Shown here one piece after another: positions 23,315-31,139 of a stretch of DNA of 64,000 bases. Numbering within the stretch: position 1 is the stretch's first letter; each line of letters begins with the position of its first letter. Both the position numbers and the translations under genes were made by a program. A model generated the notes under the pieces. It was not told the origin of the DNA. It was given only the letters and a program-made list of their open reading frames with translations, and searched no databases. This DNA is from Heligmosomoides polygyrus polygyrus (taxonomy: Eukaryota; Nematoda; Chromadorea; Rhabditida; Heligmosomidae): positions 17,670,001 through 17,734,000 of the forward strand of contig OX377202.1 of NCBI GenBank assembly GCA_947396885.1, written 5' to 3'.

Positions 23315-24088
23315 CAGAAAGATCAATGGACTTACCGTGGAGTTTTTCAAAGTAACCTAATGACGGTTGTAGTGCTGTTTCAGAGAAGTACCGTCATGAT
23401 CTTCGAATTTCTCGCGGACATCAGGATAGGTCAAAAGTGGTGAGAAACTTTAGAATTTCAAACCGGGTTGACAAGACGAAGGCGACGCCTCGAATGGCAT
23501 TGTCCTGTTCAGAAATTAACCTCCAAAGAGTTTGGAGCTCCTATTGCAGTTAGATTTCAACAATTTATTAGGTTTTTTTAAAAAGAAGCCGTGGTAAAGT
23601 TTTTGTTGCGCCTCCTTTTTTTCAAATACACGCTATGTTTTGACCTCGGGACGGCACCGTTTCTGCTTCTGAACTCTGTTTTTGACCTCTTTTCAGATAA
23701 AAAGTGTCAGATTTACGCTGTGAAGAGCTACGTCATTACCCCACTGAAGCGTGTTTGTCTTGCTGGGTAAGCTTTCATTAATTGCTATCCCTCTGAATAT
23801 GACCCTCTTGCTCTCTGTTCGCTTCTGGAAGTGCTTAAAACGTACATAGTCTATGTTTACGTAAAAAACGTGTTTCTTTTTTATTACAAAAACACGCAGC
23901 AGTCCGCAAACGTTACTCCAGAATCCAAATCACGATTCCTCTTCTGCAGGTCCGCATCGCTATCCACCTCGCCACCCAGTCGCGCCCCTGATGAAGATAT
24001 CGGGAATGACCCTGCTGCCACTTTCAGGGGACCTATCAAATTGTCGAATTGCTATGATCTAACTAAAATTACAGCTCCATACCTTTAA
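11711..24088 (+). CDS. Seven-transmembrane serpentine receptor (Srsx-like chemoreceptor candidate), 8 exons
   Basis: G-protein-coupled receptor of about 380 residues, predicted at the plasma membrane of a sensory or other neuron. Join: 11711-11875, 12108-12273, 12991-13096, 13216-13446, 13519-13636, 18007-18154, 23697-23766, 23950-24088. Every junction is GT..AG, all phases agree and the total is 381 codons including the stop. TM1 ([18 protein letters not shown]) lies in exon 1 and TM2 in exon 2 before the extracellular KDCALETW cysteine. TM3 ends in [13 protein letters not shown] (DRY position) in exon 3. TM4, a loop Cys (HYHCGR) and TM5 are in exon 4, TM6 in exon 5, and TM7 ([15 protein letters not shown]) in exon 6; exons 7-8 give the cytoplasmic tail. 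The start at 11711 directly follows an in-frame stop; 11726 is an alternative. The layout fits nematode Srsx/rhodopsin-type receptors, but the subfamily is uncertain. Introns 5 and 6 are swollen by transposons and an assembly gap. Confidence 0.8.
12108..12273 (+). CDS. Receptor exon 2 (TM2, first extracellular loop)
   Basis: Acceptor TTCTGTTGCAG, donor G|GTGAGT, phase 0 to 1. Contains [19 protein letters not shown] and the conserved extracellular Cys ([10 protein letters not shown]) expected to bond with the loop Cys of exon 4. Confidence 0.85.
12991..13096 (+). CDS. Receptor exon 3 (TM3)
   Basis: Acceptor GGTTTCAG, donor AA|GTAGGT, phase 1 to 2. Encodes [20 protein letters not shown] and [17 protein letters not shown] replaces the DRY triplet. 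Confidence 0.85.
13216..13446 (+). CDS. Receptor exon 4 (TM4, loop 2, TM5)
   Basis: Acceptor GTCTTCCAG, donor GT|GTGAGT, phase 2 to 2. TM4 is [20 protein letters not shown]; loop 2 has [15 protein letters not shown]5 is [20 protein letters not shown]. Confidence 0.85.
13519..13636 (+). CDS. Receptor exon 5 (TM6)
   Basis: Acceptor CCTCTTTCAG, donor ACG|GTATGT, phase 2 to 0. Encodes a basic start [13 protein letters not shown] and TM6 [20 protein letters not shown]. Confidence 0.85.
13855..14860 (+). repeat. Dispersed repeat family R, copy in intron 5
   Basis: Begins ACCAGACGTTCAGCGG and contains a hairpin (GGTTGGGGGC/GCCCCCAAACC), then phrases shared with the reversed copy at 38725-39690 (TACTATATAGATTACTGCAG, GAAGTGCTTAGTCTGCAG, GGCATACGCCGCACTGTCG). 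It ends near CATATATAGTAGGA. No transposase was seen. Probably a non-autonomous element. Confidence 0.65.
15133..16150 (+). repeat. Family R, minisatellite-rich copy in intron 5
   Basis: Begins ACACCAGACGTTCACC and ends TATATATAGTAGGA like the other R copies. The core is an irregular 42-43-bp tandem repeat (CGACGTCGGTGACAC, CTTCTGAACC, CGGACGCCTGTTGAA) broken by poly-C and pyrimidine tracts. Because the period is near a multiple of three, both strands show false ORFs with a 14-residue repeat (15637-16047). Confidence 0.7.
16400..16625 (+). repeat. SINE1, diverged, head missing (intron 5)
   Basis: Body and tail phrases: TCGAAATCGGTGAAAT, CTTGTCTCAGAAGGATAAATG, TCATCGGCTGACC, TGGTGCATCCCAAGAAG and GCCGTCCTTTAATCC. 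Confidence 0.6.
16643..17943 (-). mobile_element. LINE family B with 21-bp target-site duplication (intron 5)
   Basis: An identical 21-bp duplication beginning CTCTACAAAACATCAG lies at 16643-16663 and 17923-17943. Between them is a 5'-truncated RTE-like LINE on the minus strand (16664-17922) whose 3' end is a short repeat (GTGATACAA, about two units). The exact duplication points to a fairly recent insertion into the receptor intron, opposite to the gene. Fragments of the family also lie at 10705, 19990, 24655 and 52745. Confidence 0.9.
16692..17922 (-). pseudogene. LINE B reverse transcriptase, 5'-truncated and frameshifted
   Basis: The RT frame (17891-17214, open from the 5' truncation) has [52 protein letters not shown] (motif A; catalytic Asp kept, the second Asp now Tyr), [18 protein letters not shown] and SFADDIVL (catalytic Asp-Asp kept). 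A slip in a TG dinucleotide run (about 17233-17245) shifts the frame to 17247-16798, and a second shift near 17000 moves it to the frame ending at 16692 with [20 protein letters not shown]. Not functional. Confidence 0.85.
18007..18154 (+). CDS. Receptor exon 6 (TM7 and start of tail)
   Basis: Acceptor CATTTTCAG, donor A|GTGAGT, phase 0 to 1. Encodes [20 protein letters not shown] (TM7 with an N..xxY-like end) and a basic juxtamembrane helix [15 protein letters not shown]. Confidence 0.85.
18290..19640. mobile_element. DNA transposon family T, copy 1 (intron 6), disrupted by a nested element
   Basis: Outer ends carry the family T terminal repeat (CAAATTGGACTCTTTCC near 18340; reverse form GAGTCTCC..GGAAGAGTTCG near 19535-19590). 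The inner parts match the 43588 and 56473 copies (GTTCAAGAAAAATAGGATGTAA; AAAGACTAGATCACGCCATGC; TTTTTATTTGACTGATA). A separate foldback element occupies 18560-19075. No transposase ORF. Confidence 0.6.
18560..19075. mobile_element. Foldback MITE with GGATCTATCCTAGTC ends, nested in family T
   Basis: The left end GGATCTATCCTAGTCCGGGG pairs with the reverse end CCCCAGACTAGGATAGATCC. The inverted arms extend at least 110 bp inward (CTTACCGAGCGGCTCCTA versus TAGGAGCCGCTGGGTAAG; CCTAAAC/GTTTAGG). The centre has a tandem duplication of about 75 bp (18737-18885: CCATGTTAGATCCTGGTTAT, GGCGGTCAGCACGCGGCATG). No coding capacity. Confidence 0.75.
19650..19955 (+). repeat. SINE1, near full length (intron 6)
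   Basis: A-box region GCGTGGAGCAGAGGAGGCGC, B-box region GGCTCCTGGTTCGGATTTCCC, body TCCATCCCTCCGGGGTCGGTG and GGATAAAGCGCTTACTTG, tail GAATGCGTGGCGCATCCC and a final CTTTATCC repeat. The 80-100 codon ORFs over it are not genes. Confidence 0.85.
19990..20215 (-). repeat. LINE B 3' fragment, strongly diverged
   Basis: Phrases parallel the LINE B tail: CACCAACGCGTAGATG, AATCCAGTCGGTATAATCG and CGCATTACATGACCGGCCCA, compared with AATGCAGTCGGTAACGG and CGCATTACGTGGCCGGG of the intron 5 copy. Confidence 0.55.
20690..20939 (+). pseudogene. LINE family D (CR1/jockey-like RT 3' region), left part
   Basis: The plus strand reads [20 protein letters not shown] and [18 protein letters not shown], the post-RT region common to CR1/jockey-type LINEs (DLGV..S..L.F..H). 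The element is split by the Penelope-like insertion at 20940 and resumes at 22136. Confidence 0.65.
21160..21359. other. Assembly gap (200 N)
   Basis: 200 consecutive N. If the palindrome is symmetrical, the missing sequence equals the reverse complement of 21536-21886, about 351 bp, so the real gap is longer than drawn. Confidence 0.95.
21439..21809 (+). pseudogene. GIY-YIG endonuclease domain of a Penelope-like element, truncated
   Basis: Starts within the palindrome loop with [20 protein letters not shown], which holds the YIG half of the GIY-YIG motif and the Arg/His helix typical of Penelope-like elements. Next comes an in-frame 16-residue tandem repeat ([32 protein letters not shown]; 48-bp units at 21531 and 21579). 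The frame then runs through [20 protein letters not shown] and [20 protein letters not shown] to a stop at 21809. In PLEs this domain nicks target DNA for reverse transcription. The GIY half and the RT lie upstream in intact elements and are missing here; the open frame upstream of 21439 is an inverted copy, not real N-terminus. Confidence 0.75.
22005..22030 (+). ncRNA. Hammerhead-ribozyme-like core in PLE arm
   Basis: CTGAAGA fits the hammerhead CUGANGA core. It is followed by stem II GGCG-GTTA-CGCC and GAAAC. One extra A separates the core from stem II, and stems I and III are not convincingly defined by eye. The same motif lies in the inverted left arm at about 21016-21041 (minus strand). 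Penelope-like elements are known to carry hammerhead motifs, which supports the reading; activity is unproven. Confidence 0.4.
22136..22770 (+). pseudogene. LINE family D, right part and 3' end
   Basis: Resumes the frame split by the PLE ([37 protein letters not shown]), then a decayed C-terminus with [20 protein letters not shown] and [17 protein letters not shown] (22414-22638). It ends in a short ATTAAC repeat near 22768. Several stops; not functional. Confidence 0.7.
22771..23696. other. Intron 6 remainder with (AAT)n
   Basis: No repeat was recognised other than the microsatellite at 23234-23312. The poly-Ile ORF on the minus strand is an artefact of the microsatellite. Confidence 0.5.
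23234..23312. repeat. (AAT)n microsatellite, about 26 units
   Basis: An uninterrupted run of TAA/AAT units inside receptor intron 6. Confidence 0.98.
23697..23766 (+). CDS. Receptor exon 7 (cytoplasmic tail)
   Basis: Acceptor CTCTTTTCAG, donor GG|GTAAGC, phase 1 to 2. Encodes [20 protein letters not shown], a basic segment with a Cys that could be palmitoylated (inference). Confidence 0.7.
23950..24088 (+). CDS. Receptor exon 8 (C-terminus)
   Basis: Acceptor CCTCTTCTGCAG, phase 2. Encodes a Ser/Pro-rich tail [20 protein letters not shown] and ...[16 protein letters not shown], stop TAA at 24086-24088. Serines could be phosphorylation sites (inference). Confidence 0.7.
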
Positions 24089-24650
24089 CAGGTTAATTTT
24101 TAAGCATGATACGGTTAGTCTAGGTGACACTTTTGCCTTACCAACACGCAAAGAAATACTACAAAGGTAAATATGTTTTTTTAATAGAAAGTTGTTCCTT
24201 CTTCAGGTAGAAGAATATGTCATGCCGCGATATTCTATTAAAATCGGCGGAATTGTCTGACTCGAAGGCTGCCGTAGAAAACCTGTTTTTAAAGTGTGAA
24301 ACAGTCAGCATTCAAAACTTTATAGGATTTAATTCCATGTTCATAACATGTCTCCTTCAGCGAACAAAGCTGTTCCACAATGTTAAAGAAATACGCAGCA
24401 AGATAATTTACTAAGAGGTGTAGAAATCGTCTAACAATTTCAAAAAAATTAAAGCAGATAAGAAATGAAATAAGAATTAAAAATGTGGACGAGATAAGGT
24501 GTAGTCGTAGCAAACATGTTCTGAAAACACAATAGATTTTCGGAAAATTTGAACCTGATGCTGTAACTAAACGTTAGCCAAGAGGAGCGAACGCTGGCCG
24601 ACTTCTATCGTGTATGTATTTGGAGACGTGAAGATTGATGAAAAACGGGT
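24089..24650. other. Probable 3' flank of the receptor gene
   Basis: Contains a 65-codon ORF (24217-24414) with no recognised features. No convincing poly-A signal was singled out. Confidence 0.35.
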
Positions 24651-24654
24651 GAGT

Positions 24655-24870
24655 TTCTGATGGCCATTCTCGCTCAACGGAATGAGCATCTCCGAACGCT
24701 TCAGCGACGTGTATCCTAGTCACGAAGTCAACATGGCCAACGACTTAGTGCGTGAGCTGGGCGGGAGAAAACAAGCGGCTTGAAGAGCTTTCAACAGCGT
24801 CGAAGCAGTCGTGAAGAAGACGAAGAAGAATACATCGACAGTTGAAGGACGCATATTCACCTACGAAAAG
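24655..24870 (+). repeat. LINE B internal fragment
   Basis: The plus strand reads FSLNGMSISE, then [19 protein letters not shown], a stop, and RAFNSVEAVVKKTKK, matching the [21 protein letters not shown] and [15 protein letters not shown] segments of the LINE B copy in intron 5. About 25 extra codons are inserted between the first two blocks. Confidence 0.7.
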
Positions 24871-25635
24871 CTGTCGCTTGACTGTCTCCTTCACATGAGT
24901 CAATTTTTCTTCACATAAGTTAATCACAAATTCGAAAGCCTAATAAGTTCCTCGTTTGAAATGGAAGATGCGGGGAGATTCCAGCATTCACTGCTATTCT
25001 TCTTCTATGTGAAATCGCGCTTGGACAAAACACATTCTTCTCTCGGATTCGCCACCTCGACCGGATTATATACCAGTTTCTGCGTTTGGTGAGCATCAAG
25101 ACTGCCTTCCGCTTCTCACTTTGACACGGTTACAAATTTTCAAGCCCGTTAGAGTGGAAAGGAAGAAACTGCTAGGTTTGAGCAAATGAAAAATGCAATG
25201 AAGACCGAGCAGAAGGCATGACAGTAACGTAGTGCTATACGCTTGTAGCGGAGTTAGAGAAGACGTCGACTTTCAGATGTATCTCAAAACAATTAAAACG
25301 TTGGGGTTCCATCCGGACCAACGAAGCAGTCAACAGCTCTAGGATCGGATTCCAGACTTCTCGGTTTAGAATAAACCTCTGACTTGTCCACCCGGCGGTC
25401 AGCGCATCGCGGATCACTGTTAAGATCATGAACGCATTTAAGTTGCCTTATGGTTAGCAGAATAGCTGAAGAGAATCCTTTAATGCTTAACACAGCTTGT
25501 GTCCTTCGTAACGCTTGTTTCGAATCAATTCTCCATAACTACTATGAGGTTGATCTGAAAGTCTTGAAAGGGTCTTCATTTTTCTTCTTTATTCATCATA
25601 TATTGTAATATAATATATTTTGTAATATATTGGGG
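24871..25635. other. Stretch without recognised gene
   Basis: Overlapping minus-strand ORFs at 25235-25493 carry no domain; nothing else was recognised. Confidence 0.3.
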
Positions 25636-25639
25636 GCGT

Positions 25640-25930
25640 GTAACGTTGTCGGAAGAGGCGTCGACTGTCGCCTGCAGCCGATACCAGGTTCCTAGTTAGG
25701 ATTTCCCGCCCAGGCCAACGAAACCTTCCGTCCCTCCGTGGTTGGTGAAATGGTACCAGACTTGTCTGGGAAAGATAAAGCGCTGACTTGTCCATCGACT
25801 GGCTACCTCAAATCATTGTATGGCCAAATACGCATTCAAATCGCCTCCACGACATCCCATAGAAGTATATAGAATGCGTGGCGCATCCCAAAAGGGATTG
25901 AATAATGTCGTCCTTTATCTTTTTATTCAT
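25640..25930 (+). repeat. SINE1, near full length, in a TATAATA-rich target
   Basis: Head GTCGGAAGAGGCGTCGACTGTCG, B-box region AGGTTCCTAGTTAGGATTTC, body and tail GAATGCGTGGCGCATCCCAA and a terminal CCTTTATC. Similar TATTCATCATATA phrases lie on both sides (25593-25607 and 25923-25938), consistent with a target duplication of about 14 bp. Confidence 0.8.
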
Positions 25931-25954
25931 CATATAATGGAAATCAATCAACAA

Positions 25955-27110
25955 TATAATCACCATTGTTAGCCACCGCAGCGATCCACCTACTGGGCAG
26001 GTAATCGATCCCCTTTTTCAAGAACTGAGGAGGGAGTGTAGCAAGTGACATCGGGGAGACTATATCAGTAGAATATGGCGGATGGGATACGTCTCCCGGT
26101 CGAGCTCCTCGAGTTTTTGGTGGGTCGCCTTAGTTGCATACATAGAGTCTGTCCTTATGATGAAGATGTTGCTCTGCAGGTCGTCTCGGCCGCCTTTCCT
26201 AAACAGCCTTCGCGAGTTTCTAGAGCTGACCATGAGTGGCGGACACGACAGCGATGACCGTGTGCCCTTGCGGAAGCAGCTTGTAGTAAAGTTCCCAGAA
26301 GTAGAATAGAAGAACCTTTCTGAGGTGCACCTCCACTTTGCTTTCCTAAACGGCTCTTCTTCCTAGAGGTAACCAAACGGTGTGTGCTGGAGTAGCAGAA
26401 ATCCTAGCTCTTGTTTCTAGTAACCAGCGGCCGGATTCATCAGCGACTAACCCGCGGGTATAAGGGGTAGAGATACCCCGATGAAGTATTCATTTCTATT
26501 CCTTATCTTATCTCAACGCTGCATTCCACGCATTCCCAAGGGTTCGAGCGTTGATGAATCTGTCTCAGGTCTTTCAGAAGCTGCTTGCGAGGCGAGCGGA
26601 GAAGAAGAAACTGGCAGGTGGATGTCCTGGTAAACCACATGCCGTCCGTCAATCAACGCAAACGAGATCCATCGTGTCAGCACTTCTCGGTAGCCAAGGC
26701 AGCGCGACTGTCGACTGCGTACACCCGAATTTCGTAGCAAGACTCCGTGTGGCGGCGTCCAGATCCTCCTTGCCAACCTCGAGAACGTAGGAGTCTTCCA
26801 CTGCTTCGGGAGGTCCCGACCGAGGTTTGTCGTTGAAGTCCTCGTTACTTTTCAGAAACCGGGAAAACCGGCGTTTGACGGTGTCGGTGGTAGTGGTATT
26901 GCTCCCCAATGCGCTGTTGATGTTGCGGACTGCTGTCGTGGCTGCAGTGCCACGGTGCCACTCGTAGAAGATGGTTGCTCAAAGATGCTCTTACGAGATT
27001 GACAGCGCACTGAAACCCAAGGAAGAGTATGGTGCTTACATAGCTAGGAAATCTTCGAGAATGTCCTACGACCACCAAATGGTAGATCCTGGATACCAAT
27101 AGAAAGGCGG
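25955..27110 (-). pseudogene. Decayed mariner transposase (mariner 3)
   Basis: Minus strand. The N-terminal HTH region (26909-26650) has TVKRRFSRFLKSNEDFNDKP, RSGPPEAVED and ATRSLATKFGCTQSTV. A shifted frame reads RTSTCQFLLLRSPRKQLLKD, the usual mariner segment before the first catalytic Asp. The C-terminal half (26397-25970) reads, with frameshifts, KVLLFYFWELYYKLLPQG, HPPYSTDIVSP and FLKKGIDYLPSRWIAAVANN, matching the mariner C-terminus. A MITE-like half (26425-26515) interrupts the middle. No active product is possible. Confidence 0.7.
26425..26515. repeat. Half of a TTCATCAAC-type MITE
   Basis: GGCCGGATTCATCAGCGACT, then ACCCGCGGGTATAAGGGGTA and GATACCCCGATGAAG, matching one end and the interior of the MITE at 45355-45520. 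Confidence 0.55.
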
Positions 27111-27605
27111 AAGTTGTGAACTTTTGAGGAAAACCCTTTCAGGACATTCCGATCAATCAACATAAAATATCATAACCTCGCCATTTCCTATTCCATCTTC
27201 CCTAGCTCCATCCAAAGACCTTCTTCAGACACACAACCTGATCTCTTCTCGTTTGGGTTTGCAGATCGAGTCCGTTCACACAAATTTTTCATGAATTGAT
27301 GGAAGATCTGATTTGAATGGAATCGGCATTGTGATCGCCTGACGCCTGCTCTATCAATCACTTTTTTAAACCCCGCGTCTGAGAGATACCTCTTATAAAT
27401 CTCTTTCTAGACGTGTGCAAATTTTAAAAAGTATAACAGAATTTTCGAGATTGTACTCATTCCTGCGCAGTCTGTACGAAGAAGATGAAATTGGGTTTAT
27501 ACCACCTGCATCACTAGAAATAGTCAGCCGGCCTGACTACCGTCTTGGGCCTCGCTCCAATATTTAATAATAACTGATTTATATACATACTCGCTGTTAA
27601 ACTTA
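27110..27605. other. Stretch without recognised gene
   Basis: No ORF or repeat recognised. Confidence 0.35.
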
Positions 27606-27609
27606 CCAG

Positions 27610-27955
27610 AGAATCGCCTCAGGCGTGTGTCTGAATGGCGACAAAGAATACCACCACGATAATACCTCTGCCCTTGATACAGTAGGAAGGCATGTTTCGT
27701 TTTTGCAAAGTCCTCAAACCCATGGAGTTAGGGGCTCGTGAAAGTCCAGTATTGAGATATACTGTCAGCACGCACCTAACGCGCCCTACGTGGAGATAAG
27801 GAAGGTGGTGAAAGACACCGATGCAAGCAGCTCGGTGGGTCAGTGGGAAGTGGCGGTTAATCAAAGGCGCAAGGTCAGGTATTCGATCCACGTGCCTAGC
27901 CGAATTTTTGCATTTTTAAATGTTCACGCCTTGGTTGGTATCTATCACCTTCCAT
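27610..27955 (+). repeat. tRNA-like repeat family S3, left part (LINE C target)
   Basis: Matches the reversed copy at 49660-50060. A tRNA-like head near 27830-27898 has an A-box-like TGGGTCAGTGGGAAGTGG and a B-box GGTATTCGATCC. The unit is cut at 27955 by LINE C and resumes at 30646 (GCTTTTCCTATACAGATACA), where the intact copy has ACTTTTCCTATGCATATAT. Confidence 0.65.
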
Positions 27956-27989
27956 TTCTTCTTCTTCTTCTTCTTCTTCTTCTTCTTCT

Positions 27990-28722
27990 TCAGCGTTTTT
28001 CCTGCATCGTAGTGGGGTCCGCTATTCTGGTGTTATGACGCCACTTTTCCCGACCCAGCGCTAGATCAGGGTAAACACCAGTAATCTTCAAGTCCGCATG
28101 TAACGTATCTAACCAGCACTCCTTCGGGCACCCTCTATGCCGCTTTCCTATTACCTCGAAGTTAAGGCCTATCTTGCGGACGCTGTCCTCTTCTCCACGC
28201 AGAACGTGACCGTACCATCGTAAGCGAGCTTCGCGCATCTTGTCCGCTATCGGCGCGACACCGAGCTTCTGCCGAATGACATCGTTTCGGATGCGGTCCA
28301 GGCGCGTGACTCCAGCCGTCCAGCGCAGCATCTTCGTCTCCATGACGCTGAGGCGCGTTTCAACCTCCTTGGTCTCTGGCCAACACTCAGCGCCGTACAT
28401 TGCTACCGGCCGGACGACTGCTCTGTAGATCTTCGACTTAAAGCGCTCTGGTATCTTCTTGTCGCAGAGCACACTAGTCAACGAGCGCCACTTGGACCAA
28501 GCTGCACTCACGCGTGAGTTCACTTCAATCATCAGATTGCCATCAGATGCTACTGCTGATCCCAGGTACTTAAAAACCGAAGTGCGTGGGAGCTCGATGG
28601 CGTTAACCTTGATGGAGCTGGACTCAGTAGCGTCTGTCGTTAGATATTCGGTCTTCTTCACGTTCAATCTGAGTCCAAACCGCTCCAAGCGATCACACCA
28701 AGCTTGCACCTCTCGCTCGAGT

Positions 28723-28753
<31 letters not shown>

Positions 28754-30600
28754 TTTTCCTTTATCTTCGCTAGCGAGCATCACGTCATCGGCATGAAGCA
28801 ACGTCCAAGGGACAGGCTTCTGAAGATCTTGTGTGATGGCATCCATGACGACAACAAAGAGGAGTGGGGAAAGCGCAGAACCCTGGTGTACCCGACAGTG
28901 ATGGGGAACTCGATCGAGGTTCCAGCTGCAGCTTGAACTCGACTCTTTGGACAAGAGTGGAGAATTCGCACCCACTCTGTGAGCTCTTCAGGAACTCCAT
29001 GATGTCGCAAGGCGTACCATATCACTTCACGCGGTACGCGGTCAAAGGCCTTCTCTAAGTCGAGGAAGGCGATATGCACCGACTTCTGTCTCTCGCGATG
29101 CTTCTCTATCAGGAGGCGGACGGCGTGTATGGCATCATTGGTGCCACAGCCAGCCACGAAGCCGCACTGATTGCTGGAGAGCTGGACGATGTCACGAATT
29201 CGTCCGTCGACAATTCGCTCAAAGATCTTCATGATGTGCGAAAGCAAGCGAATCGGACGGTAATTGGAGCAGTCTGCAGGACTGCCCTTCTTCTTCCAAA
29301 TCGGAATCGTCGTACTTTGGCGCCAACACTCAGGCACATTTTTCTCCGCCACAACCTGATTAAAGAACTTCGCCAACCACTCAGCAGGGTACCAAAACTT
29401 CGACTTCCACAGTTCTGCTGCCACGTCGTCGGGCCCAGTCGCTTTGCCTGGCCTCATCTTCTTCAAAGCCGCTTCAATCTCCTCCATGGTGACCTTCTGA
29501 ACGTGGCCGTGGATTGGAGCCGTTGAGGGGATGGCTGGATGAGGAAATTCTACTGTAGAGATTTCCTCAAAGTAATCGCGCCATCGCCTCAATGCCTTCT
29601 TGCGGACCATAAGAAGATGGCCGTTCTCATCATTGATGCCGAAGAACTTCTCGATGTCCTCGGTCTGGCGATGGCGATTCTTTGCGAGTCGGTACAGATA
29701 CCGCTCACCATCGCGCGACTCGAGCTTCTCGTTGACATCTCCATAATTAGTGGCTTTTGCAACAGCCACGACCTTCTTTGCAGCCTTCCTCGCTTCTTGG
29801 TACTTCCGCCAGTTACCGGCTGTCTTTTCGCCGAGAAACACGTGATATAGCGTCTTCTTCTCTCGAACTTTGGCTTTCACGTCATCTATCCACAGCCATG
29901 CCTGCTTGTCGACCTTCCGCCGTCCAGGCTTCGTGATGCCGAGCTCCGACCGTGCAGCGTGACGAATCGGGTCGGTGGCCTTCTCCCAAGTTTCGTTGAC
30001 AGTCGTGACTGTCGGCAACCGTACGCGAGAAATCACAGCTGCTTCCTTCTCTTTCATTCGCCACCACTTGATTCTAGCTGCACCGCATCGCTCGACCTGC
30101 TTCAGCCTCGGAGGGGCGATCTTTAAAGTACAGATCAGCGGTCGATGCTGTGGGGCGACCGTCTCATACGGCACGACCTTCGCGTCTGTGACAAGATTTC
30201 GGTCTCGATCCTTCACAAGGACAAAGTCTATCTGAGTCCTGGTGTTCCCGCTATAGAACGAGATGAGGTGGGAATCGCGTTTGCGAAATACGGTGTTCAC
30301 TATGGTGAGGTTGTGCGATTCCGCATATTCAAGGATATGCTCACCATCTGCGTTACGCGACCCGTAACCAACCCACCATAACATCCGTACCCGTCTTTCG
30401 TCGCGCCGACGTGCCCGTTGAGGTCACCAGCGACTATGATGACATCTTTCGACGGTACCTCTGCTGTCTTCTCATCAAGCGGGCTTCAAAACTCTTCCTT
30501 GTCTTGATCCGAGCAGCCAGTCTGCGGAGCATACGCAGAGAAGAAGTGATAGAGTCGCTCCTTCGAATCGAATGTCCGTGATCGGCTTAGCTCGCAGAGC
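27990..30600 (-). pseudogene. LINE C polyprotein: endonuclease remnant, RT and C-terminal domain
   Basis: Nearly complete RTE-type protein. The APE endonuclease remains as SAYAPQTG and DVIIVAGDLNGHVGATKDGY (30560-30395), then a frameshift near 30362. The long frame 30384-28780 continues NADGEHILEYAESHNLTIVN and TRTQIDFVLVKDRDR, a basic linker, and RT motifs: NYRPIRLLSHIMKIFERIV, HIAFLDLEKAFDRVPREVIW (catalytic Asp in FLDLEKAFD). A shift near 28900 moves to HQGSALSPLLFVVVMDAIT and LLHADDVMLASEDKGK (catalytic Asp-Asp). After a (TTTA)n interruption the C-terminal frame 28709-27990 reads VFKYLGSAVASDG and GAECWPETKEVETRLSVMET. Three lesions make it inactive, but it is the best preserved LINE here. 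Confidence 0.9.
28716..28756. repeat. (TTTA)n microsatellite inside LINE C RT
   Basis: About ten TTTA units inserted directly after the ADD box region of the RT, between codons for EDKG and LEREVQAW. Confidence 0.95.
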
Positions 30601-30689
30601 GAACAGTTTCCAGTGGCACCACGTGGAGGAACGGACATCGCCACCATCTATCACCTTCCATGCTTTTCCTATACAGATACATCACTAGA

Positions 30690-30985
30690 GTGCCTGTAGC
30701 GCAGTCGGATGAGGTGCCGGCTGTCGCGTGCATCCGATACCAGGTTCCTGATTCAGATTTCCCGCCCAGGCCAACCAAGTCTTCCATCCCTTCGGTGTCG
30801 GCGAATTGGTACCAGAATTGTCTGGGAAGGATAAAACGCTGACTTGTCCATCGACTGGCCATCGCAAATCATTGTATGACCAAATACGCATTCAAATCGC
30901 CTCCACGATATCCCCGTAGAAACAGAATGTGTGGCGCATCCAAAAAGGGATTGAGTAACGCTGTCCTTTATCCGTTATCCTTCAT
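30690..30985 (+). repeat. SINE1, near full length
   Basis: A-box region CTGTAGCGCAGTCGGATGAGG, B-box region AGGTTCCTGATTCAGATTTC, body TTGTCTGGGAAGGATAAAAC, tail GAATGTGTGGCGCATCC and a CCTTTATCC end. It lies immediately next to the LINE C/S3 junction. Confidence 0.85.
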
Positions 30986-31139
30986 GCTCCACTAGATTGC
31001 CAAGTGCGTGTTCAGTAAGAGCTAATAATGGCACCAGTCAACAAGTCGAGCATGGGTGGCCATTCAATCCAACCTAGCATGTTCCCCACCTGATCAAAGG
31101 AGGACAGCTGATCTGTGCCTACTCCCTATCGAGAGTGTA

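Larger units (their letters stand above)
27940..30661 (-). mobile_element. LINE family C (RTE-like) with 16-bp target-site duplication
   Basis: The duplication ATCTATCACCTTCCAT lies at 27940-27955 and 30646-30661; the LINE occupies 27956-30645 on the minus strand and ends in a (GAA)n run of about 12 units at its 3' side. It is inserted in repeat S3. Truncated within the endonuclease at the 5' side. A second, 3'-only copy lies at 51998-52480. Confidence 0.9.

Noticed and set aside
23117..23350. Poly-isoleucine minus ORF
   Set aside because: Translation of the (AAT)n microsatellite.
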